Shown piece by piece: positions 31,561 through 42,581 of a stretch of 64,000 nt of DNA. Origin of the DNA: Ascarosepion bandense (taxonomy: Eukaryota > Mollusca > Cephalopoda > Sepiida > Sepiidae); assembly GCA_037127315.1 (NCBI GenBank), contig JBBBDQ010000332.1, forward strand, positions 189,001 to 253,000, given 5' to 3'. Numbering within the stretch: the first letter of the stretch is position 1; the number at the start of each line of letters is the position of its first letter. Both the position numbers and the translations under genes were made by a program. The notes beneath the pieces were generated by a model that saw nothing but the letters and a program-made list of their open reading frames with translations, ran no database searches and was not told the origin of the DNA.

Positions 31561-32059
31561 ATGGTAAGTTCTAGCTGTGAGTGTCTGAATTGGTGAAACT
31601 AAGGCGTGCATCTCATTTGAACACGAGTAACGATATAACAGTGAGAGGCTAGCAATGTTTTGTCAGTGGGGAAAAGGGATATGGGGATGGAAAATAATTC
31701 ATATCGCAAAAGGTCATGCAATCAATTTTGAACTCTCTCAAGGCTTGGAAATTGAAGAATGAGCTCTACCAGCCCAGATATAGCAGGAATGCCTCATCGT
31801 TGTTGAAGCGTTAATATTTATGCTTATTTTGTGTATTTAATAATAAAGTAGCGTAAATATTTGTTTCTTTATCAAACGAATCTGCACTCATTACACCTGT
31901 TGAAATCATACCAGCAGTAGAAAAACTGACCTTAAATGTAACTGATAACAGTTCACAACGTATACATAACAGAATCAAGAAGTTTAAAAGCGGATCATCT
32001 GCTATTAAACACGCTCAAAAAGTACGAGTTAAATGTTCATTTTAATAGAGATTCCCAAA
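31561..32059. other. Unclassified sequence
   Basis: No recognised family; no supported gene. Confidence 0.35.
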
Positions 32060-32700
32060 ACTAATTATGCAAATAGCTTGTTTTTTTAATCGTTTCACTC
32101 CAAGCAAGGCGGTACCGTTACTGATGCGCAGGGGGCTACATAAGATTAAACGTTTAGAAAAGAAGAGAGTGAAGAGAAAGACGAACCAGTTACAGGTGTT
32201 GTCAGAGAAAGGGCAAGAGAAGGATGGAAACATAGGTGTGAAGAGAGTTGCAAAGGTAGAGAGAAAGGAAAAGAACAAGATACTCGGGTGATATAGAAAA
32301 AACTGAAGTCAAGTGGATAAGAGATGGGTATTGACATTGCATTTAAATTCATGGAGGTTGTAGCCGTCAGGAAGGCTAGTATACGGAAGGGAGAGTTCCA
32401 CGGGAATTGCGAGAAAAGAAGCTGTGAGAGTCGAATTGATAGCTAGATTTAGTTGTGGGGCTTTGTTGCCAGTCTGGTTGCACGTGTAAATTCTAGTGGC
32501 TGGAGCACCAGTGACTTAATTTCGTTGGAGCAGAAGCCATGAATATATATGTAGAACAGAGGGAAGCCACATCCCGTAGGTGAGACAGCGGCTGGAGTCG
32601 AGGTGCCAAGTCGGGACCTATCACGTTACAGATTCTCTTTTGGAGCCTGTCGAGAACACTGAGATGAACAGCAGGGGCGCCTGACCGTAGCTTAGTTAAA
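32060..32700 (-). pseudogene. LINE-J reverse transcriptase C-terminus with full 3' UTR and tail
   Basis: From 32690 downward the minus strand gives LQKRICNVIGPDLAPRLQPL, SHLRDVASL, then with shifts the remnants of NSTLTASFLA, SLPDGYNLHEFKCN and a pyrimidine-rich 3' UTR. It ends CCCCCTGCGCATCAGTAACG, GCTTGGAGTGAAACGATT and poly-A (near 32085). This is the most complete LINE-J C-terminus here. The RT catalytic core is absent through 5' truncation. Confidence 0.9.
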
Positions 32701-32854
32701 ATGCTTGAAGTATCAACTCAAAGAATGATGAAATGTCCGAACTAGATATTTATAGAACGAAACTAAATGAATTGGTTAAAATGTAAACTATCTGAAATGA
32801 AGGTATATTGGACACTGAGAATTTTCCTTCGCGCCTGACTTTGTTAGTTTTTAT

Positions 32855-33435
32855 CATTTTACTCCAAGCAAGACGGGACTGCCAATAGTGTACTGTGGGT
32901 TGCAACGAGAGAAAATACTGGGTACAGTCGGTGTTAGGATAAATAGATGAACGGGATTAAAGAGGATAGAATATGGCAATTGATGTTGCATTTACATTTT
33001 AGGAAATTACAGCTATCAGAGAAGCAAATTAACGGAAGGTAGTTCCACAGAAAGGATGTGCAAGAAAAGAAACTCTTCGAGTAGAATTGGAGGTTACGTT
33101 TAACTATTTAAACGGTAAAATGGTGGGACCTAGATGCCAATCTAGTAGAGGGCGTAAATTCAGGTGATCGGGGCACCAAGGGAAAAAGTTCGTCAGAACA
33201 GTTACCATAAAAATATTTGTAAAAAAACAAAAAACAAAACAAAAAAAAAACAAAAACAAAAAAAACAAACAAACAAAAAAACAACAACAAGAAAACACAA
33301 AACAGTGAAATAACGTCACGTCGGTTAGAAAGTGACTGAAGTCGAAATGCCAGATCAGGACCGATTAAATTGCAGATCCTCCTTGGTGAAACAGAAATTA
33401 ATGATGAATAGCAAGAGCACCCAAAGAGATATGAC
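32855..33435 (-). pseudogene. LINE-J C-terminal copy with low-complexity expansion
   Basis: The minus strand reads ICNLIGPDLAFRLQSLSNRR, DVISLFC, then a T/G-rich expansion (about 33218-33300) in place of the normal codons, resuming with the FMVTVLTNFFPWCPDHLN-like segment. The tail ends in GTCTTGCTTGGAGTAAAATG, diverged from the consensus. Confidence 0.8.
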
Positions 33436-33462
33436 GACAGTAATCAATGAGTTACCTCATCA

Positions 33463-33765
33463 TTAGCGTCTTCATCATTGTTGTTACTATCGCAACATTT
33501 CAGTCATTTTGCCCTCTCTTCTTCAAATATCTGTCAGATTGGGTTACCATCAGAAAATTTCAAACTGAAACCCTTTATTTAATCTACCGGGATATAGTGT
33601 TTTTATTCTGCTATTCATATCTAGGGATATCTCATTTTGTTATTTATTAAGTAGTTCAGTAATCGCTCGCCTTGGGTCTAAGTCTACCTTAAGCGGACCA
33701 GAAATGAGTAGCCGAATTCACGAAACAACGCCGGTTCCTTTCCCGTGCGAGCAATAACTGAGTAG
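33463..33765 (+). repeat. Family D dispersed repeat, longest copy
   Basis: Collinear with 29757 and 30648; includes AATTTCAAACTGAAACCCTT, CATATCTAGGGATATCTCAT and AGTTCAGTAATCGCTCGCCT. Confidence 0.6.
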
Positions 33766-33901
33766 TACTCAACAGAGAAGTTTCGACAGGTATTCTCTCG
33801 TCATACAACTCTCAAATTAATAGCATGATTCATCAGGAAATTAAAATAAAAGAACTGTGAAATTACCACCGGTATTGCGGGTTGATAGTTTTTTTGTTAT
33901 C

Positions 33902-33937
33902 GAACGTTTCAGACAAGCACACTCTGGTCATCTTCAT
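33902..33937 (-). other. Hammerhead-like motif (H4), degenerate
   Basis: The minus strand reads ATGAAGA (C3 replaced by A), then TGACC, an 11-nt loop, GTCT, and GAAACGTTC. GAC/GTC can form helix II, and ACGT after GAA is a self-complementary helix III as in minimal dimer-type hammerheads. One core base is off consensus. Confidence 0.35.
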
Positions 33938-34039
33938 ATTTCTTTTATTTTGATGGATAGAAGAGATATAGTATGTACGCAAGGGAAATTTGTGATCATA
34001 GTCATTCACATACGCCACTGAAGTTTTCAGGCTCAGTAA

Positions 34040-34200
34040 TAAAGTTTATCTAGTTGTTTGAGGATGACGCTAAGGCAGAGCTGATGGCAGATCAAGCATA
34101 GGCGTAGGTAACGCTGCTATATGACCCAAGATTAGGCTTCATATAAAAGGGTTGAAGTACGATGGATTTGAAAACAGTCGTTTTTGTCTCTGTCTTTAAG
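34040..34200 (-). pseudogene. Non-LTR reverse transcriptase C-terminal fragment
   Basis: Minus-strand pieces KNDCFQIHRTSTLLYEA, SWVI and QRYLRLCLICHQLCLSVI follow the pattern LLYGSE-W--YRRHL--LERFHQ-CLR-I found in the C-terminal region of some LINE RTs. Stops are present. It lies upstream of the H4 motif on the same strand. Confidence 0.5.
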
Positions 34201-34499
34201 TAGATTCTTGTTTCTCCAGACATGTTTGTATGAACCAGTTTGTTGTTTCTCCGTTTTTCCAGTCTGACGTTTGAGAATGTGATGTGATATGGGTATCTGA
34301 AATATTGAACTACTTATAGATTCGTCGGTTGCACGTCCAGAGACATTCTGCCTTTACAACCATCCAACCGCCCACACGTACTTACATACACATCTCAGAG
34401 AAAAATTAAACATATGCAGGCGTTGACACACAAAGACATATATAATTGCATACACAAAGATACAAAGATCACACACGCCTATCCTATTGTACACACAAG
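34201..34499. other. Unassigned spacer
   Basis: CA-rich near 34420-34500; otherwise nothing recognised. Confidence 0.3.
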
Positions 34500-34532
34500 C
34501 TAAACTAATTTAAATGGAACTGTGTGTGTGTA

Positions 34533-34571
<39 letters not shown>

Positions 34572-35236
34572 CCGTTACCTATAGACTCCGAAAAGGCTGA
34601 ACCGATTTTCTTGAAAGTTTACACAGTTGTATTATAAGAATATGCAAGTGTTCTTAGCTAGATTTTGTGTCGTGTTACCCCCGATAAATATCGAAAATCG
34701 ATAATCGAAAAAATCAGGTTAAGAAGGAGGGGTTCGATTTTAATCCAGTTTGATACACTCATAGACAAAGACATAAGGAACGATATTTAGAAGTTTTAAA
34801 GTTGCAGTTCTTACAATAGTGCAGAAAATCGATAATATATACATATAAAAGCAAGATGTTTGTGTGTGTGTCTGTTTATCTCCCTGTATGTCTGTATTTT
34901 TTCAGCCCTTTTATTTTAGTTTTCGCTTCGGGTTTGGCTTTAAGTAGGTATAATTGTAGTTCTTAGTCTTACTCATGATACCATTTACTCAGAGGACTTA
35001 TTTAGCCTTCAAAATTCAGTTTACGACAAAAAGAACATATTTGATATCGATACCAGGAAATCAAAATTTGACTTACATCCATTCATTTTTCTGTCAGTCT
35101 ACGGTTTCGCTTTAATTGGAAAAAATTATTGCTCTTTAGTCTTCCGTGCCAACGTCCAAAGAGTCTGAGCTCCAGGACCATGGGTTAGTTTTAAAGCTTT
35201 CATTACACCCGAGCAACGCCGGGCTATACTGCCACT
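34500..35236 (-). repeat. Family B dispersed repeat, near full length
   Basis: On the minus strand it runs from CAGTATAGCCCGGCGTTGC (35230) through ACTCTTTGGACGTTGGCACG and AAGTCCTCTGAGTAAATGG to AGAAAATCGGTTCAGCC and TTCCATTTAAATTAGTTTAG. Both family ends are present. An expanded (TG)n tract sits near 34522-34570, where other copies have CA repeats. Confidence 0.9.
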
Positions 35237-35690
35237 AATGCATAAATGTGCATAGAAATATACTCACAAATGTAAGTGTTAAATAATTTTCCAGACAAAA
35301 TTTATTTTTTGTACAGAATATAATTTAATATTTCTAAATGTAATCGTCATACAATCCTCTACATCGATTCTTTTACGACTCTTCAAAAAGTATTCTTGAT
35401 GAAACATTTTGCTTTGGTCGAAACCTAATAAGTACGGCATCTTCATCGCAGTTTCATGGTTCTATACGGCTGTTTAAATTCAAAGTTTTCCTTCTCTTGG
35501 ATTGGTTGCCAACCACTACTAAAAACTCCAGTCTCTGCTATTTAATTCTTCACTGGGTGGGTGGGGAATAAGAACAGTATTCATATCCTTCACAAGATTA
35601 TTTGCATGTAAACGAATACAACAAACTCGACTGGAATTGATCTCAGCATTCCTCTTTCGCATTTTGAACAGCTACCCATTTCAATGAGTT
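35237..35690. other. Unclassified sequence
   Basis: No recognised family or coding similarity. Confidence 0.35.
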
Positions 35691-36095
35691 CGAATTCTAG
35701 TTGAATTCCTTGCATTAACTTACGCACAAATACCCTTGGAAAAGGTATTAATCTGTCTCTTCCCTCCAGCTATGGGTTAAATAACAGGACAGATTGGGTT
35801 TAATGCACGTTATTGCGATAACTTTTTGTTTACAGGCAAAAATCATTTCACATTTTCCTTTTTCACAATTATGAGTTTCTACAGAATGTACACAAGTTTA
35901 ACATTAGAATTTTCTCCCCTTTTTGTAATGGGTTAAATAATAGGACAGATTGGGTTCTATAGTCTTGGTCGGCAACCAGTCTAACGCAGAAGCCAATGGC
36001 AACCTACTACTGGATAATCTTCTGCTCGGTCAGTCATGTCTCTTTCGAGACATGCTCGCCCAAGCGTGTATCACGTATGGCACTTAACAGACTGA
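35690..36095 (+). mobile_element. SINE-A mosaic copy carrying an extra ~120-bp block
   Basis: The SINE-A body up to AACAGGACAGATTGGG (about 35800) is followed by a foreign block (GTTATTGCGATAACTTTTTG, GTTTACAGGCAAAAATCATT, TAACATTAGAATTTTCTCC). SINE-A then resumes with AATGGGTTAAATAATAGGAC through the normal tail. The short segment around AGGACAGATTGGGTT is duplicated on both sides of the block. Confidence 0.88.
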
Positions 36096-36784
36096 AACCA
36101 TTGCACCACCCGCATATCTTAATACTGAAACACAAAAGAAGAAAGAAAAGAAAACAGATATATAGCTGGTAGAAATCACAACTCAAAAGGAATATATTTG
36201 TTTCCTTCCATCCATTCCTTCAACAAACCCGTAAATATAATCTCCCCGATTAAAGTTCCTTGTCTTTTGCTGTCATCTTTTCTGACAGCACGTCTTCCTA
36301 CCAAAGAAGGAAATGGCTGTACACACAGACAGAAAGCGACAGACACGCAACCTTACCGTAAATAAAACATTTTCCAAAAGTATCGTTTACAAAGTTTTGC
36401 CATGTAAGGATCGAATTCGCCCCACATTGAATTGTTTTTTAAAGCTGTCTGTCCAATAAAGGCGACCTGTTTATGGGCTAAAGCCCAGTAATTAAAGAAT
36501 CTTGCCATAAAAACCTGAATTTTGACATGAGATGATCATAAAACGTGGTAGTCTTTTCGATAGCGACTGACAGTCTGTCTCTGTCTCTGAAACTCTTTTA
36601 CCATGATACGTTTGTTGTTTCTCTGATTATATTAACTAGCGACATATACTTGTGTCATTTCTTCTGTATTCAACTATTAGAATATAGTCGACTGTCAGGG
36701 GATTGGTTCCAGATAACGCGGATAACAAAATCCATAGATCCTATAATCCGTTATATAAAAGGGCGTTTTATTTACATGTAATTC
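36096..36784. other. Unclassified sequence between mosaic SINEs
   Basis: No recognised family; possible low-copy DNA. Confidence 0.35.
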
Positions 36785-37222
36785 TTGAACATTCGGTTAA
36801 GTGACATGCGTGATACACGCTTTGGGCGATCATGTCTCGAAAGAGACATAACTGACCGAACAGAAGATTATCCCGTAGTAGATTGCCATTGGCTTTTGCG
36901 TTAGACTGGTTGCCGACCACGGGTTTAGAACCCAATTTGTCCTATTATTTAACCCATTACAAAAAAAAGGGAGAAAATTCTAATGTTAAACTCGTGTTCA
37001 TTCTGTAGAAACTCATAATTGTGAAAAAGGAAAATGTGAAATAATTTTTGCCTGTAAACAAAAAGTTATCGCAATAATGTGTATGAAGCGAAAAATGCTG
37101 AAGGAAGAGATGGATTAATACCCTTCCCAAGTGTATTTGTGCGTAAGTGAATGCAAAGAATTCAAACTCGTCTTCCGGATTTGACGTTCCGAGTCGATAT
37201 CCACTGCACCATAACGCACATC
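36785..37222 (-). mobile_element. SINE-A mosaic copy, inverted
   Basis: The minus strand starts with GATGTGCGTTATGGTGCAGT and carries body to CTTCCTTCAGC. The extra block (ACATTATTGCGATAACTTTT, TAACATTAGAATTTTCTCCC) follows, then GTAATGGGTTAAATAATAGG and the normal 3' half. Here the block replaces rather than duplicates the CCAGTTATGGG region. Confidence 0.88.
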
Positions 37223-37690
37223 AATCCCTTGAACATTACTAAGTAGATATTGAATTATCTCTTGATTACTTATAAACTAACGAAATAAACTAACTTAGGT
37301 TACACTTGCTTTACATAGCCATACCATTTTGGAATCAGAATGCTCCTGGGATTGAAAATATGCTCATCATCTGCTGCTTGACCATTCAGCATTAGAATTT
37401 ACGTCCGGATCAGGAGGTAACTGTTAAAAATTCAAAATTTAGAATAAATGATTAGTGATATTAAAAGTTTTTAATTTATATCGTGTTTAAAATATCACAA
37501 ATTCAATTTAGAATATTTCAAAATCTTTTGAATTGAAGAAATCAATTTCATTTCTTTAAAATGCCAAGAAAAGAAATTAAATTGGGAGGTTTCCTGACGT
37601 GAGGTTTTGATGTTCTGTACAGTTTATGATTCGAAGAACTAAACTCAGTTAAAATTTTACGGAGTTCATGATTTCCAGATCTCAATTTTC
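37223..37690. other. Unclassified AT-rich sequence
   Basis: Nothing recognised. Confidence 0.35.
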
Positions 37691-37805
37691 AGCCTGTGTT
37701 CAAATTTCGACCAAAATCAGAGTTTCAGCCCCAGTCGGATTATCAGCCCAAATCAGCCTTTTGGGCAGAATCGGACTTATAGCCCGAATCTGAGTTTTTG
37801 CGGTT
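37690..37805. repeat. Short degenerate minisatellite, ~22-25-bp unit
   Basis: About five imperfect units built on CAGCCC-AATC-GA (TTTCAGCCCCAGTCGGATTA, TCAGCCCAAATCAGCC, ATAGCCCGAATCTGAG), followed by GAGTTT repeats. Confidence 0.6.
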
Positions 37806-38350
37806 TTTGAGTTTGAGTTTGAGTTTTGTTTAACGGCATATCAACACCTCTGTGGGTTATTTAATGCCAAAAAGGTGGGGTTTTAAGGTATTTTTTAATG
37901 TTCGGTTATAGTGAGAAGGTTGATTTAGTCAGATTTTAATGAATTTTCTTTTGTTTTTACTATTTTTCTTATTTTAAAAATATCTGAAAATGTCTTCTAG
38001 TTTAGTATTCAAAACGTTTTGCTGAAAATGATTTTTTCCTCCAAAAATGTGTTATGGTAATAATATTTTGTTTAAAAATGTATTATTGGAATTATTTGTT
38101 TTCAAATATGTATATTTTTCTACAAAAATGTATTTTTATGGATATATTTTTATAAAAGTGTGTTTTTCTACTTTTATAATATTTTGACCCCAGTTTGGGA
38201 ATTAACTATTTGCCCATGCTGGTACCCCAGCAGCGGCTACCACTCCAGATCAGAGTGGACCTGAGAACAACAGAAATTAAGAGGTGGTTCCATGCTCCTC
38301 ACAACCTTTCAATCAGAGGTCTTGCTACCGGATGCAATTCCCAGGACCAA
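37806..38350 (+). repeat. Family E dispersed repeat, short copy
   Basis: TTTAACGGCATATCAACACC and GGTTATTTAATGCC open it, a degenerate AAAAATGT-based minisatellite fills 37985-38180, and the conserved end runs from GACCCCAGTTTGG to TGGTTCCATGCTCCTCACAA and GGTCTTGCTACCGGATGC. Matches 42390-43580 in order. Confidence 0.7.
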
Positions 38351-38644
38351 AAGTGATGTTTTAAAATCCTATTGAGTGAATTAAAGAATTCAAAGTTATT
38401 TCTTCAAAATTATCACTGCTATTTTCTAAGCTAAACCAGAGATCACTTTCGTTTTGAGATGGAGGCCCAATTAGCCGTCCGTAGTATCTACGAGGTGCGG
38501 CTTTCAAGCTAGTAACGAATAAAATGCAAACACTATGTAGGAAGACGTTACATTGTTTACATAGAAATATGAGGGCAAAAGAAGCGAAAAAACGTGAATA
38601 AAATTTAATTTTATTTCTAAAAACATTTTTTTACTATTTGTTAC

Positions 38645-38940
38645 ATTCAGTCAGTTAAGTGCCATACGTGATACACGCTTTGGGCGATCATGTCTGACTG
38701 GGCAGAAGATTATCCCGCAGTAGGTTGTCATTGCTTTCTACGGTAGACTGATTGCTAGCCAAGGCTATAGAACACAATCTGTTCTATTATTTAACCCATT
38801 ACAAAAAGGGGATTCTAATCTTAAACTTGTGTAAATTTTCTAGAAACGCAGATAATTGTGAAAAAGGAAAATGTGAAATGATTTTTGCCTGTAAACAAAA
38901 AGTTATCGCAATAATGTGCATTAAGGCGAAAAATATTTTT
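38645..38940 (-). mobile_element. SINE-A mosaic copy lacking the tRNA-like head
   Basis: Minus-strand order: extra block (CACATTATTGCGATAACTTT) first, then AATGGGTTAAATAATAGAAC and the SINE-A 3' half to the tail at 38645. A gap in the CATGTCTCGAAAGAGACATG hairpin region is present. Because the block itself is the 5' end here, it may act as an alternative head. Confidence 0.82.
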
Positions 38941-39330
38941 TTTACTTCTTCATAATTTCACCCCAAAACAACAAAGACAGAAGTGACTACAAGGAGTGAA
39001 AGAGAATGAGAAGATTTTATAGAGGTAAAAGACAACAAATAACAGGTTTCAGAAAGACAGAGGATGTCGATTGACGTTGACTTTCTAACTTCGAAGAACA
39101 TAAAATAGCAGGAAAGCAAGAAACCGGAAGAGAGTTTCAGCGGCGAAAATTGCTAAAGAAAATAAACTGTTAAAATAGAACTTATGGTTACATATAGTGA
39201 TTTCAAAAGCAAAACCATGAGACCTATTTAGCAGTCAAGTAGTTTCTAGAACGTATAATGTCATGAAACATTATCAGGAAATGAGTATGACAAAACAGAA
39301 AGCGGTATAAGGTCATAATATGTCTATTAT
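38941..39330. other. Unassigned sequence
   Basis: No family match recognised. Confidence 0.35.
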
Positions 39331-40000
39331 GATCTACGATCTCAGTTTAGAAATTTTTGAAGAATATTTAAAAATGTAGAAATATAAAAACTATTACGCT
39401 GTCAGTTCAGAAATTTTCGAAAATATTTAAAAATGTAGCAATTTAATTTTAGAGAAAAGTTACATTAATGCTTTATTTCATTTGTTAATTTTATTGTCTG
39501 AAGTATGAAATATTAAATCTGAAAAAAAAGAAACTAAAATTAACCGTTGGCACTTTTTTACATATTTTGTTTTTGTTTGAAAAAACACTTTTTTTAAAAA
39601 AATATTTTTTTGTTTTAAAATTACGTGGAAAAATATTCACATTTTTTTGTTGACTAAATGAATTTTTAAAACGTCGGAATGGAAATTAAATATAAAGGCT
39701 AATTATTTTTTCTTCATAAAAAAATATTTTAGTCGCGTTTTGACACGTGTGATTTGATTTTTGTGACGTAATTCAGCAACCATCTTAGATCATAGATATT
39801 TTACGGATCAAAATGTAAACAATCGGCATCATTGGTCAAAAGGTGCGAAAGGGAAAATTGCTGAACTTAAACTCAAAAAGTATGTGTCGACCTGGCTTCC
39901 CTGTAGATATGTGTCCCTAGAAAGTTTGAATGGCTTAGCTTTAAAAAAATTTAGACGTGCATAGTCACACACAGACTCACAGATTGCCTTTTATTTATAT
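39330..40000 (+). repeat. Family F, first tandem unit (5' end unclear)
   Basis: Shares with 40001-41045, in order: CTATTACGCT-TCAGTTCAG, CTGAAGTATGAAATATTAAA, TTTGTTTGAAAAAACAC, CAGCAACCATCTTAGATCAT, GTAAACAATCGGCATCATTG and the 3' end CACAGATTGCC--TTTAT. The start of this unit could not be placed. Confidence 0.8.
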
Positions 40001-41042
40001 ACTAGAATCATAGACCGGCGTTGTCCGTGCAACTCAGAACATTTTATTAGTAGGATTCGGTTATGTAAAAAAAATAATTATATAAAAATTTTTTTTTTAA
40101 ATTGTTAAAAAATTCCATTAAAAAATCTATTTTCTTTTGTTTTGCGTAAAGGTGATTTGATGTTTTGTGTGATATTGTAAACAATATTGCTTTTGTTTTT
40201 GTTTCAAAATTACGGAGGAAAATATTTACATTTTTTGTTAACTAAATGAATTTAACATAAAAATAAAAATTATTTATTTTGTTTTACTGAAATTAGAAAT
40301 ATAAAAACTATTACGCTATCAGTTCAGAAATTTTAGAAGATATTTAAAAATGTAGAAATATAAAAACTATAACGATTTCAGTTCAGAAATATTCGAAGAG
40401 TATTCAAAAATGTCGACATTTAATTTTAGAGGAAAAAGTTACATTAATGCCATACGAATTATAAAGACAGCTGATTTCTTGCATGAAAAATTTAGCGAAA
40501 AAAGAAAAAAAAGCTTTATTTTTTTAAATTTTATTTTCTGAAGTATGAAATATTAAATCTGAAAAAAGAAAAAAAAGACTTAAATAATTGAATTAATCAC
40601 TGGCACCTTGTTTTTACAAATTTTGTTTTTGTTTGAAAAAACACTTTTTTAAAAATATTTCTTTTGTTTCAAAATTACGGGGAAAAATATTCACATTTTT
40701 TTCTTGACCAAATGAATCTTTTAAACGTCGGATTAAAAATTAAATATAACGGCTTATTTTTTTTTTAATAAAAAATATTGTAGTCACGTTTGACACGTGT
40801 GACTTGATTTCTGTGACGTAATTCAGCAACCATCTTAGATCATAGATATTTTACGGATCAAATGTAAACAATCGGCATCATTGGCCAAAAGGTGCGAAAG
40901 GGAAAATTGCTGAACTTAAACTCAAAAAGTATGTTTCCACCTGGCTTTCCTGTAGATATGTGTCCCTATAAATTTTGGATGGCGTAGCTTAAAATATGTA
41001 GGCGTGTATAGGAAACAGTCACACACAGACTCACAGATTGCC

Positions 41043-41045
<3 letters not shown>
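40001..41045 (+). repeat. Family F, second tandem unit
   Basis: Begins ACTAGAATCATAGACCGGCG and TTGTCCGTGCAACTCAG, a start resembling that of family B (CTAGCAGTATAGCCCGGCG). It ends in GACTCACAGATTGCCATT and a (TA)n(TG)n tract. Likely a distant relative of family B. No ORF. Confidence 0.8.
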
Positions 41046-41088
<43 letters not shown>

Positions 41089-41114
41089 CGTGTGTGTGTG
41101 TGTGTGTGTGTGTG
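41046..41114. repeat. (TA)n(GT)n microsatellite
   Basis: About 20 TA units followed by about 12 GT units at the end of family F. Confidence 0.95.
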
Positions 41115-41754
41115 CGTTTGCGTTATGGATACGGGCAATTTGTTGAGGATTTTTGTAAGACATAAACGATGGTGTAAACAGCCCGCCAAAATGTAGAAAC
41201 GTTATGTCTTTAACAAAAAAAAAAAAAAAAAAAACTGTTAAGACGCTGAAATAAGGCGAAAGATGGCAGCTGTTTTTCGTTTTTTTTTTCTTCCTTTGTC
41301 TTTTTTATGCAAATACAATGATACCAAAGTCCGTCAAGTATGAAAACAGATAGTAGGTGAATGGGGTTTGTGCATGCAATGGTCTGTTGCAATGATGATT
41401 GTAGCAAGCACGGGACAGGAAAGCCGGAAGGACCGCAATATTAGAGTTTTAAGCATTGCGCATTGCAATGGAGCATCACATATCATCAACAAAACAGGAC
41501 AGAACGTAATGGAAACTAACCAAGCGAAAACCAGAGTGAAATATATAAAAGGTCGTACGTTTGCCTGCTTCCTGTAACTGTTGAATAATTTGCCGTCGCT
41601 ACGCTGTTTCCCTCTCCCCCAACCGCTCAGTATTTAATTCTATTTACAAATGAAGGAAAAGCAATATTCGCACTTTTTATCTGAGCATAACTCGGCATTT
41701 TCATTGTCAGATAACGTTCAGCGGTGGAAAGGACAGAGAAGATTTTCTTATATC
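41115..41754. other. Unclassified, possibly low-copy sequence
   Basis: A 69-codon frame at 41368-41577 has no recognisable domain; no splice-bounded coding evidence. None of the window's repeat families matches. Confidence 0.35.
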
Positions 41755-42058
41755 AGTTAAGTGCCATACGTGATACACGCTTGGGCGATCATGTCTCGAC
41801 AGAGACATGACTGACTGGGCAGAAGATTATCCTGCAGTAGGTTGCCATTGCTTTCTACGGTAGACTGGTTGCCAACCAAAGCTATAGAACCTAATCTGTC
41901 CTATTATTTAACCCATAACCGGAGAGAAGAGACGGATAAATACCTTTCCCAAGGGTATTTGTGCGTAAGTGAATGCACGAAAATCAACTGGAATTCTAAC
42001 TCGGCACCCCGATTTGTCGTTCCTAGTCGATATCAAATACATCACAATCAATTACATT
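41755..42058 (-). mobile_element. SINE-A copy
   Basis: Well-preserved tail, CATGTCTCTGTCGAGACATG region and body on the minus strand. The head is diverged (TGTGATGTATTTGATATCG replaces TGGTGCAGTGGATATCG). No duplication found. Confidence 0.88.
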
Positions 42059-42390
42059 ACAGTCAAAGGCTGAAATTTTATTCATTAATTGTTTATTTAT
42101 TCATATTTATTTATTTATTATTTATTTATTTATTTATTTATTTCCTTTTCTCCGAACAGAAGTACTAAGATTGGTCTATTCGCCAGGTTTACACGTCTTC
42201 CTGGTCTTTTAGAAAGAAGTAAAGGTTTATCATTAGTTTCTTGTTTAGGACTGTATTTTTGGTTCTTTCTAAATTCTACTTTCACTCTATGCTTCTAAAT
42301 TCACCGCCTGAACTCTAAGATTTTTTTTACTAATTATTATTTTCATCTTTCAGTTGAAGTAAATACGTTCGCCTATCGTCCGATTCATAT
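42059..42390. other. AT-rich spacer with TTTA tract
   Basis: A TTTA-type tract at about 42090-42140; otherwise nothing recognised. Confidence 0.4.
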
Positions 42391-42523
42391 TTGGTTGGTT
42401 GGTTGGTTGGTTGGTTGGTTGGTTGATTTATTTAACCAGCATATCAACCTTGATTAGGTTATTTAATGGTGAAAATTGTTTTGATTTGTTTTATTTAGTT
42501 TATTTGTTTTATTGTTTTTGTTT

Positions 42524-42581
<58 letters not shown>

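Noticed and set aside
41368..41577. Small host ORF of 69 codons
   Set aside because: No recognisable domain, no splice or start context that stands out, and length within chance expectation.
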